Shown: piece by piece, positions 7,370 to 14,893 of the stretch
How positions within the stretch are numbered: position 1 is the stretch's first letter
Layout of the letters: the number at the start of each line of letters is the position of its first letter
Source: an uncultured Latescibacterota bacterium
GTDB taxonomy: Bacteria; Latescibacterota; UBA2968; UBA8231
Reading direction: 5' to 3'
DNA: 64,000 bases
Assembly (NCBI GenBank): GCA_958295495.1
Contig: OY282352.1
Span: 5,154,049 to 5,218,048 of the forward strand
Translations under genes and position numbers: made by a program
The notes under the pieces: model-generated
Seen by the model: the letters and a program-made list of their open reading frames with translations, nothing else
The model's database searches: none
What the model was told of the DNA's origin: nothing

Positions 7370-8968
7370 CTACCTTTGAAATAAATCGTAGGCTTCCACC
7401 AGATCTGCTATGCACAGAAGGCGTTGGTCATCTCTTTGAAACCACGGAAAATTAAACTCATACCCCTTGGGACACAGGTCAGCGACTGCTTGCCACAACG
7501 CACGGCGCTCTGATCGCTCTAGCTCATGTCGGCAACGGACGAAAATGTTGCGAATGTGCCAGTCCGCCCGAGTGGCTTCCTTTGTCAAGGCCGCCTCCTG
7601 AAGTTCGTGCAATTTGTTGCGCGGGAACCCGACTTTGTGCAGTTCCTGTACAGTGTCGCGCAATGTCTCCAACTGAGAACAAGATAGAGGCCGAAGGGTG
7701 CGAGGTGCAGACGAATCGTTTGATACCTGATAAGTGTCCTCGCGCACCTTTTTGAGATCATGGCTATTGGCTCCAGCCACAACGTGAAAGTCAATGCGTG
7801 CGGCCCCTTGTGCTATGTGGCTGTCTTGCCGTTTCGCGTTTTTCAACAGTTGCTCGGCCAATTCCAGCGAAAGGTAGAACGGATAGTTGCTTTTGGCAAT
7901 GGCAACGCCGCAAGAGATAGTGAATCCTCGATCGCCAAGTTGGTCGCGGAAGAACTGCTGAGTTTTCTCATTTTGCAGAGCGGCGATCTTCTCTTGTGTC
8001 AGGCGTTCAAATCCTTTTGTGACCTGCAAGGCAAAATCGAGGGCGCGATCGGCTGGCACGGCCACCAGCAAATCATCGCCGCCCAATAGTAGGATGTCGG
8101 CGGCAAGGGGATCAAAACGGGGATGTGGGTGCTCAAGAGCTTCCCGAACTTGCTCAACTTCCGGCTGTGAAATTTGACTGAGGGAGGTGAAACATGCCTC
8201 CCGAATGCTCTTATCAACGATTTTGCTAAATTGGCGGAACGTCTCCGGTCGATCTAGTGCTTGAACGATTTTTCCCATGGCATTTCCATCGGCATAGACC
8301 ACGCCGATGTATTGGTCAATATCCGTCATGCTTTCACACCGTAGTTTATTCCACTGCTCCTCCGCTGGCCATGGCTTGGTGTCCGCCAAGTGCTTCATCC
8401 ACTCGGCCCAGAGTCCATGACGCCGTGCGTCACGACCATGTTGATCCTTTTGGAAACTCGCCTGCGACAATAGAGCGGCATCGCCTGCGCCTTGATCTAC
8501 GATGTGAGCCGCAGGCAGATGCGAGGCAGATTTGCATTCCATCATAGTTGGCATTAAAGACACACTACGGTGACAGGTTGCGAATTCTCGGTGGCAGCGC
8601 AACTGGAAATGCGCCATGCGTACGGCCTCTTGATAAGACGATTCGTCTTTGAGCGGCGCAATACCGTAAACCACCTGCACTTCGCCACCTGTTTGCGCCC
8701 GGATATACTGAACCATTTTCTTGCAAGCCGTCTTTACGGAGCCCTCGGCGCACCCATGCACTAAAAATTGCGCCGAGCCACCGTTGGCGTAGATCAGTTT
8801 CACATGGTCCGCGCCGAGATGTTCGTGCAAACGCTGTTTCATTTCGACTTGATTCAGCCGATCTAGTTGTGTACTAGCACCTCGTATCTCATTTAAATAA
8901 TCAGTACCAAATACATACTTCTTGATAGAAGGGATGTCAATTACAATGACAAACGATTCGCTGGTCAT
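7370..8968 (-). CDS. cas10: Second Cas10 (type III-D like), GGDD cyclase, no HD domain
   Basis: 532 residues, much shorter than Csm1 in the same locus. It lacks an N-terminal HD nuclease; it opens directly with FVIVIDIPSIKKYVFGTDYLNEIRGAS, the start of the first palm domain. VVYADGNAMGKI near 223-234 precedes LLLGGDDLLVA (GGDD at 296-299), the cyclic-oligoadenylate synthase active site. A C-terminal helical domain follows. The expected role is to make cyclic oligoadenylates on target RNA binding and so activate the CARF proteins of the locus. Lack of HD implies no DNase activity. It starts 84 bp downstream of the CARF-HEPN gene. Confidence 0.9.
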   Translation of the reverse strand: MTSESFVIVIDIPSIKKYVFGTDYLNEIRGASTQLDRLNQVEMKQRLHEHLGADHVKLIYANGGSAQFLVHGCAEGSVKTACKKMVQYIRAQTGGEVQVVYGIAPLKDESSYQEAVRMAHFQLRCHREFATCHRSVSLMPTMMECKSASHLPAAHIVDQGAGDAALLSQASFQKDQHGRDARRHGLWAEWMKHLADTKPWPAEEQWNKLRCESMTDIDQYIGVVYADGNAMGKIVQALDRPETFRQFSKIVDKSIREACFTSLSQISQPEVEQVREALEHPHPRFDPLAADILLLGGDDLLVAVPADRALDFALQVTKGFERLTQEKIAALQNEKTQQFFRDQLGDRGFTISCGVAIAKSNYPFYLSLELAEQLLKNAKRQDSHIAQGAARIDFHVVAGANSHDLKKVREDTYQVSNDSSAPRTLRPLSCSQLETLRDTVQELHKVGFPRNKLHELQEAALTKEATRADWHIRNIFVRCRHELERSERRALWQAVADLCPKGYEFNFPWFQRDDQRLLCIADLVEAYDLFQR

Positions 8969-9052
8969 AATATGAATATCTCCTTTCTGTATGTCTTGTC
9001 GTATTCTTCTCTATCTAGTATGAGTAAAGGATAGTAGCATCAATAGCCTCAT

Positions 9053-10813
9053 TCAGTCGTCGAGCCAGTGGTAATCGCCTTGAACAAACGGATCGCTGTC
9101 CTGCTCGGCCGGGGGCCGACGGTCAATGAGGGCAAAGCGTCGCACCGGGCGATCCAGCTTTTGGGCCTCTTCAGCCAGCCGTTGCACAACCAAGCCCATC
9201 AAGGTCGTGCCACCGGTCATGTTAGCCACCACCTTGTCAGCATCCAACAGATAGCGACGGGCCTGTTCCGCTGACGCATTGATCTCATCAAAACCGCCGT
9301 GCGGATCGGTCAGTTCGATCTGCTCAATGGAACCTTGAAAGCCAGCCCGCTCGCCAGCTTCACAAATGCTGCTTGCCGATGTGGCTGAACAAATTACCAG
9401 ACAGGTATCGGGTTGAGCGACCTTTAACGCCGAAAACAACACCCCCGGTTTCGTCCCTTGCGGCGAGAGCAGCAGCCGACCGCCACCGCTGCCTAGCTCT
9501 GGTAGGTCAATCGCTCCTGCTTTCAGTCGGTCCCAAAAGCACCGCACCGATTCAAGGGGCCTGGGTGGCTCTTCAAGTCCTTCTTCACGCATGGCATGGT
9601 GGTGCAGGGCATTGCGTAGATCATTCGCCAACTGATTCCAGAAGTTGCCGAATTCCTGCTGCTCCGGTGTGATGGTGGATCGGAATGCCTCATTTCTGGC
9701 AAAGGCGCCAATAGCACCGAGGCGACGTTCATACCGCAGGCGCACTTTGCGGTCTAGCCACTGCTTATTCTCATCCTCAGATTTCAAAATGGCCCAAGAG
9801 ACCACCCACTCGCGCATTAAACCAACCGCCAGCGGCAGTTGGCCGCGGTCCAGGTACAAATCAATCATCTGAGCCTGACGCGCTAACTCCTCCTCATCCA
9901 GCGGGACTTTCGTTTTCCATAGCCCCCTTCTTGCCGGATCATCTGCTAAGGCCGCTTTTTGCGCCACACTGGCGATGGTATCCGTTAGTATGGTATTCGT
10001 TAGTTCTTTAGCAAGTGGCGGGATCCCGGCGAAGTCCATCGGGGCGAGCTTCTTAATCGAATCGCGGAGTCGCCGACTGGCCTTTCCCAATTCGAGCGGC
10101 AAGGCAGACTCATAGGCAAACGAGCGCTTTTCGAGCCAATCAACCACATCTTTGGCTTGCTTGGCTTGCTCACGACGTTCCTTAGCCTCGGGCGAGGGAG
10201 GACCTTTACTGCTCTTTTGAACCTCCTGCCGTAAGGCATCTGCCAGCGGCTGAAGCAGCTTTGCTATGGGCAAGGTCGTCCCCTGATCGCGGAACATTCG
10301 CACCGCATGGAACCACTCCGGCAATTCAAGTAATGGCCGGAGGTCAACGATGGGTTTGGGCTCGTCTGGACCTTCTATCATGCCGTAGTAGGCACCGCAA
10401 ACCTTTACGTTGCGAAGCGATGTGAGGTAGAGCACCAAAGCGTAAAAGATGAATGAAAAGTGCCGCAGCCCCTGCGTAACATCGAGCGTGAGTTCCGCAC
10501 CTTCTGGAACGCACCGGGCCACCTTTGCGAGAATCTGACGAATTTCGTCGCGGCTGCTGCCGCTGGGGATCAAAACCAATTGGGGTTCAAAGCCGAGGGC
10601 CTGACAGATTCCCTCGCGAAAGGTCTGCCACGTTTTGTCCTTGGCCTCTTGCGTGATCACCGCGACAACGCGATTGGGCCGCTGCGACGGGTCGAGAAGT
10701 TGCACCAATGCCAGTGGAGTGAGCAATGCGGTAGCTTCTTGCCCCTCCCACTGGTATCGCGTTTCCCTAGCTTGCACCCCCAGACTAGTCAGTAGAATGT
10801 GCTCTGTCTTCAT
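9053..10813 (-). CDS. CARF-HEPN-CARF-like type III ancillary ribonuclease
   Basis: 586 residues in three parts. Residues 1-195 look like a TM1812/Csx1-type CARF: ILLTSLGVQARETRY, then LTLDVTQGLRHFSFIFYALVLY, where DVTQG is a variant of the family DxTHG motif, then CGAYYGMIE. Residues about 300-440 are helical with the HEPN RNase motif R400-NALH-H405. Residues 446-586 form a second Rossmann-like domain: RLLLSPQGTKPGVLFSAL, then VVANMTGGTTLMGLVVQRLA, a glycine-rich loop like that of Csm6/TIGR02710 proteins. The likely role is cyclic-oligoadenylate-activated RNA degradation. It sits between the two effector modules and could serve both. Confidence 0.82.
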   Translation of the reverse strand: MKTEHILLTSLGVQARETRYQWEGQEATALLTPLALVQLLDPSQRPNRVVAVITQEAKDKTWQTFREGICQALGFEPQLVLIPSGSSRDEIRQILAKVARCVPEGAELTLDVTQGLRHFSFIFYALVLYLTSLRNVKVCGAYYGMIEGPDEPKPIVDLRPLLELPEWFHAVRMFRDQGTTLPIAKLLQPLADALRQEVQKSSKGPPSPEAKERREQAKQAKDVVDWLEKRSFAYESALPLELGKASRRLRDSIKKLAPMDFAGIPPLAKELTNTILTDTIASVAQKAALADDPARRGLWKTKVPLDEEELARQAQMIDLYLDRGQLPLAVGLMREWVVSWAILKSEDENKQWLDRKVRLRYERRLGAIGAFARNEAFRSTITPEQQEFGNFWNQLANDLRNALHHHAMREEGLEEPPRPLESVRCFWDRLKAGAIDLPELGSGGGRLLLSPQGTKPGVLFSALKVAQPDTCLVICSATSASSICEAGERAGFQGSIEQIELTDPHGGFDEINASAEQARRYLLDADKVVANMTGGTTLMGLVVQRLAEEAQKLDRPVRRFALIDRRPPAEQDSDPFVQGDYHWLDD

Positions 10814-10864
10814 GATCTTCCTTTTGCTACTATGAGCCGGGTCATGGGCTTCTCCTTGGACCGA

Positions 10865-12634
10865 TCAAGGGGCCACCTGCGTTATCTTGCCTTGGGCATC
10901 CACCTTCCTGACCTTCATCTTCGTCCTTGTTCCAGGTCGGCCTGGGTAGTAGCTCTGCCGGAACCGTACCTCTTCGCCCTGATTGTCCAGCACTTTTACC
11001 GCAACCTGAGCGTTGTCGTTAGCCACAATTTCCACATTGACTCGGTCGCCCGGCTGAGGCCCCTTGCGGGGCGGCGGTTCCGGGGCTGACTTGGGAAGTT
11101 TTATCGGCTGGAGAGGCCGTTCGGACTCGCTGCGCCGGCCAGTCCCATACCCGCCCGCCTCGGTCTTGCTGTCTCGCCTCGGTTCCCCCGCCTGAGTTCG
11201 GGCGAGCAGCCGCTCCTTTTCCACCAGTGCCCCGGGCAACGCCTCGGCCGTTGGCACCAACGCGATCCAGCCTAGCGGCGCGACTGGCCGTCTGTCGGCC
11301 GCAACGAGTCGGCGAGAGCGCGGGAAATCGTCGAGGTCAATCGTGCGCGGTCCTCTGCTTTGTCCTCTGCGCGGCGGGAGGCCTAGGTCAAACGCCTCAA
11401 AGCATCGCTCCAGTATGGGACGCCAGCCCGTGTCCTTTTTGAGCAGCAGCAGCAGAGTAGTGGCCATGAAGTGACTGCCCCAACCCAGCCGCAGCGGCAC
11501 CTGTCCCTTTTGTATCAGGCTGCCCAGCCGGTCGTAAAAGTCCTTTAGGGCGTTGGTCGAACCGTGCCCGTGTGCGTCCTCCCAGCCCTGTTCGGCCGCC
11601 ACAACCGCTTGGGCAAAGCGCTGGGCCGCCGCTTCGATCCGGGCTATCACGGCCTGCTCAATTTGCTCGTCCGAAGCGTTTGGCAACAGCCGCGCCACCT
11701 CGGGACCAAAGGCTCGCTGCACCCGCTGCTCAAAGTCAATCCACCTGTTGCGGCTCGCCGCCCGCAGGAGCGCACCATTGATTTGCAACCGCAGGCGGAA
11801 GGTATTGCCCGGCGCGTGCGCTTCGGCGATGAGCGGGGCTTGGGAGGCCAGCCGGGTCCTTCCATCTCTGCTGCGCGATTCGACAAAGGTGTATATCTGC
11901 GGCACGATCAATTCCGCTTTGGCCTCATAGGTGTCCGAAATTGAGACCGCCCGCATCAAATCGTAGTGGATGTCGCTGTAGTCGATTCGCCCCTGTTGCT
12001 GCTTGCCGCAGCGGAAGACGGCCTGCTCAATGGCTTGGCCGATAGATTCTTGCAGGCGGCGGACGTCCCGTTGCGATCTCCTCGTCTTTGCCTCTTCGGC
12101 TTGCCGTACCTTCTGTTCGAGCCGCCGCCCCACCGCCTGCCGCTCGGCCGGCCCCATTTCCTCCAACGCGACAAAAGCCAAGGCCGTGCGCAGAGCACCC
12201 TTGAGCGAACTGCCCGGAATGAGAGGCGTCTCATCCGCATCCTTGACCTGCTCGCGCACCTGCAAGTTGCGCTCAAAGCCCCGGTCGCCGCCGTAGCGCC
12301 TTAGGGCCGCATCTTTGCGGAGGGCCTCTTTCAAAGCGGCGTCGGCCCCGGGAAAATTCAATAGCTGCATCTCCCGCCGGATTTCGGAAATGCGGTCGTT
12401 GAGCTGTTTCCGTTCCGATCCATACACCTTTTGCTCTTCCAATCCCACGATCCGGTCGGCCCGCTCGCTGAGCCAAGCAGCCAGCGCGTCGGCCTGTGCG
12501 GGCGTCAGCCGCTCGAGTACCGCGTCGAGATCGACGCGCATATAGCGCTGGCCATCGACAATATAGTCAAAGGGGTCGAGTTCCTTACCCGTGCCGATGT
12601 GTACCGGCGACAAACACTGCACCATCCGTTCCAT
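10865..12634 (-). CDS. csm5: Csm5 with long C-terminal extension
   Basis: 589 residues, longer than the usual 350-450 for Csm5. Start: RMVQCLSPVHIGTGKELDPFDYIVDG, the Csm5 opening; RAMP loop PLIPGSSLKGALRTALAF near 140-157; and RLGWGSHFMATTLL near 400 as the Gly-rich C-terminal Csm5 motif. An insertion of charged helices (60-125) and a C-terminal tail from about 480 add a Pro/Arg-rich linker and a small basic beta domain (GDRVNVEIVAND...QSYYPGRPGTR). Csm5 caps the 3' end of the crRNA filament and recruits trimming nucleases. The tail may add RNA binding. Confidence 0.9.
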   Translation of the reverse strand: MERMVQCLSPVHIGTGKELDPFDYIVDGQRYMRVDLDAVLERLTPAQADALAAWLSERADRIVGLEEQKVYGSERKQLNDRISEIRREMQLLNFPGADAALKEALRKDAALRRYGGDRGFERNLQVREQVKDADETPLIPGSSLKGALRTALAFVALEEMGPAERQAVGRRLEQKVRQAEEAKTRRSQRDVRRLQESIGQAIEQAVFRCGKQQQGRIDYSDIHYDLMRAVSISDTYEAKAELIVPQIYTFVESRSRDGRTRLASQAPLIAEAHAPGNTFRLRLQINGALLRAASRNRWIDFEQRVQRAFGPEVARLLPNASDEQIEQAVIARIEAAAQRFAQAVVAAEQGWEDAHGHGSTNALKDFYDRLGSLIQKGQVPLRLGWGSHFMATTLLLLLKKDTGWRPILERCFEAFDLGLPPRRGQSRGPRTIDLDDFPRSRRLVAADRRPVAPLGWIALVPTAEALPGALVEKERLLARTQAGEPRRDSKTEAGGYGTGRRSESERPLQPIKLPKSAPEPPPRKGPQPGDRVNVEIVANDNAQVAVKVLDNQGEEVRFRQSYYPGRPGTRTKMKVRKVDAQGKITQVAP

Positions 12635-12639
12635 AGTCT

Positions 12640-13602
12640 CTACTCTTTGGCCGATTTCATGCCGACAGCAAAGGCATAGCCGAATTGCTGCACGTCAAAG
12701 GGCAACCCATCCTGCCGCCCTTTGACGATGGGATTGCGTCCGTACACTTGCTGTTCCTTTCTTGCTGGAAAGGTCGATCCGGGCGCGAACATCAATACCG
12801 ACCGCTTCCAGAAGTCGCCCGCTTGGAGAAAGTGGCCGCCCACCTTGCCCTTGCGTACCATCAACTCGTACCAAGCCTCGCCAGTATGGAAATGATCCAG
12901 TTCCTCTGGGCGGGGATGGTACAGGGACAGGGTGACAAAGCGGTCCGGCTCGGCTACCGGCTTCCCGAGCGGACTCGCGCCCACGGTCGCGGCAAAGTGG
13001 CCATAGCCCACGCTATTGCCGCCGCCCCAGCCGAAATCCTCCAGAAAGCGGAGCGCGTTTTCTACTAGTTCGGCCTCGTCCCCGTCGAGTAGGAAGTAGA
13101 GGCCGCCAGCGGCCCGGTATTCTGGCCCGGCGAACAGGGTGCCCTCGCCATCCGTGGTGTCGCTCAGCCGGTCGATAGTGCTGCGCCAGCGGTCGGTGCG
13201 CCAAAGAACCGGCATCGTCAATGCTTCCCAGTCGCCGGACGCATAGTACGAACTCTCGGAATAGATGCCCTGCAAAAACTGGTTGAAGTGCTCGGCCGGA
13301 ATGTAGCGGAGGCGCTTGTGCCGTTTGAGCCGCTGCGCTTCTTCCCGGCTCAGCTGGCCCACCGGTTGCGGCGGCAGCAACGGACGGGGCAAAAAGGGCT
13401 TCCAGCCGCTGCCGTCTTTGGCGCAGGGAAAGGCCGAGCTGATGAGGAAGGGGGGCCGGCCGGCGGCAAAAGCCTTGAGCAACTCCACCAGACGCGCCTC
13501 CGAAAAGACTTGGCGGATCGCCCAGCAGAGCAGCCCGAATAGGGTATCCGAATGCAGCGGATTGCGATAGGCCCCGCGGGATTCCAAGTAGATCGCTTTC
13601 AT
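12640..13602 (-). CDS. csm4: Csm4, Cas5-type subunit of the type III-A complex
   Basis: 320 residues. NPLHSDTLFGLLCWAIRQVF at the N-terminus is the Csm4 signature. It is followed by LISSAFPC, the conserved IPAEHFNQFLQG region, and FGWGGGNSVGYGHF as the Gly-rich loop. A C-terminal GYAFAVGMK strand closes the fold. It binds the 5' tag of crRNA and holds Csm1. Its start overlaps the csm3 stop by 4 bp and it lies 5 bp before csm5. Confidence 0.93.
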   Translation of the reverse strand: MKAIYLESRGAYRNPLHSDTLFGLLCWAIRQVFSEARLVELLKAFAAGRPPFLISSAFPCAKDGSGWKPFLPRPLLPPQPVGQLSREEAQRLKRHKRLRYIPAEHFNQFLQGIYSESSYYASGDWEALTMPVLWRTDRWRSTIDRLSDTTDGEGTLFAGPEYRAAGGLYFLLDGDEAELVENALRFLEDFGWGGGNSVGYGHFAATVGASPLGKPVAEPDRFVTLSLYHPRPEELDHFHTGEAWYELMVRKGKVGGHFLQAGDFWKRSVLMFAPGSTFPARKEQQVYGRNPIVKGRQDGLPFDVQQFGYAFAVGMKSAKE

Positions 13603-14420
13603 CCCTGCCCCTCTTTGCCCACCTCTCCCTCTGGCACTTTCAGCACCTCATCCCATGCTTGGCAGGTAGCATCCCCCCGGTTCAATTTGAAATTGTCCAA
13701 GCCCAGCTTAAAGGCTTGGTCCTCGAGCGGTTGGCGGACTTGTTTCCAAGCGTCGCTACCCTCGCGGTAGTCCTGACCACTCAGGAAAACAGGGTCGGCC
13801 AGCTTCAGGCGCATCTGGCCGTAGCCTCGACTACCGTTGCCTCCCAAGGCGCCGTCTTCAAGCAGGCGCAAGGCGGTCACTACATGGGTGAAAAAGTCAA
13901 GGTCGTTTACTCCGTCCACCTGATAGACCCCGTAGATCATTTCCAAGTTGAAGCGCGATCCCTTGACCACCCGCTCGATGAAGCGGGGAGTGGCCGCCGA
14001 GGTGATGCGGTCGAGGAAGTTCTCCGACTTCATTTCCGCGTAGAGCAGGTCCGTGTTTAGCTTCTCCCACATTCCCACAGTCGTCTCGTCGGGATAGGCG
14101 TCCCGCACTAGAAGCCGCGTCGGGCCGCATTTGCGCTCATCTGCGGCCGACGATCCGAAAGGCCGACACACCGCGCAGTCAGCCTTGTTGCAGGTGTGTA
14201 CCTTACCGCCCCCCACCTTGCCGGTGGCAAACTCCAGCATGGAGCGCATCTTGCCCTTGAGCGAAGAGCCGGGGATGTAGGGCAGGCGGCTGTGGGGATC
14301 GCGCACCACCGGGCTATCGACCCCGCCGATTTCCGCGGTGTCTTTACCCGCGCCGATGTGCAGGCCGGTGAGGCACTCGATTTTGCCGCGCACGATGATG
14401 TTGCCGATGAATTGGGCCAT
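13599..14420 (-). CDS. csm3: Csm3, Cas7 backbone and target RNase of the type III-A complex
   Basis: 273 residues. GLHIGAGKDTAEIGGVDSPVVRDP carries D35 at the position of the cleavage aspartate (D33 in the S. thermophilus protein). PYIPGSSLKGKMRS follows, then a zinc knuckle CNKADCAVCRPFG, the NFLDRITSAATPR region, and ALGGNGSRGYGQMRL as the Gly-rich loop. All expected Csm3 elements are present, so RNA cleavage is expected. GAGGAC lies upstream of the ATG. Confidence 0.95.
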   Translation of the reverse strand: MAQFIGNIIVRGKIECLTGLHIGAGKDTAEIGGVDSPVVRDPHSRLPYIPGSSLKGKMRSMLEFATGKVGGGKVHTCNKADCAVCRPFGSSAADERKCGPTRLLVRDAYPDETTVGMWEKLNTDLLYAEMKSENFLDRITSAATPRFIERVVKGSRFNLEMIYGVYQVDGVNDLDFFTHVVTALRLLEDGALGGNGSRGYGQMRLKLADPVFLSGQDYREGSDAWKQVRQPLEDQAFKLGLDNFKLNRGDATCQAWDEVLKVPEGEVGKEGQG

Positions 14421-14441
14421 GATGTACTGTCCTCCTCGGTG

Positions 14442-14885
14442 TTACGAATTCTGGCCGCCGTGGAATTTGTGGTAGGCCACGATGGATTCCATTAAAAAGA
14501 AAAAGTTCTCCCGCGCTTTTTCGGGGTCGGGGCTTCTCACTACGCTGTCGATTGCCTGCACCAAGAAATTCCGCAGGGGTTTCAGCGCACTCTGCCGGCC
14601 GCTGGCGTAGGCCAGTTTCGGCTTGAGGAAGATCAGGCGGCGGTTGATGTCCGCCGTATCGGGCTGGGGCCGACTAGCACGGACGCGGATGTGCTGGACC
14701 GCTCCGTAAAGGTTGCGGATCTGGTTGGTCTTAACTTTTTTCGCCAGTATCTTGCCCCATTCCTCACCCCGGCGGTCCAATTCCTTGGGGGTGATGGTGT
14801 TCAAATCGATGGGCGGTGCGCTGGAGTGCTGATTCCTCCGACGGTCGGCTCCACCGCCCCCTTTCCCTCTGCGTTCGTTGGCCAT
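14442..14885 (-). CDS. csm2: Csm2, small subunit of the type III-A complex
   Basis: 147 residues. After a basic, Gly-rich disordered start it has KVKTNQIRNLYGAVQHIRVR, the classic Csm2 helix, then IFLKPKLAYASGRQSALKPL and FFFLMESIVAYHKFHGG. AAGGAG lies upstream, and the gene begins 9 bp after the csm1 stop. It forms the inner filament of the complex. Confidence 0.92.
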   Translation of the reverse strand: MANERRGKGGGGADRRRNQHSSAPPIDLNTITPKELDRRGEEWGKILAKKVKTNQIRNLYGAVQHIRVRASRPQPDTADINRRLIFLKPKLAYASGRQSALKPLRNFLVQAIDSVVRSPDPEKARENFFFLMESIVAYHKFHGGQNS

Positions 14886-14893
14886 AATGGTTC

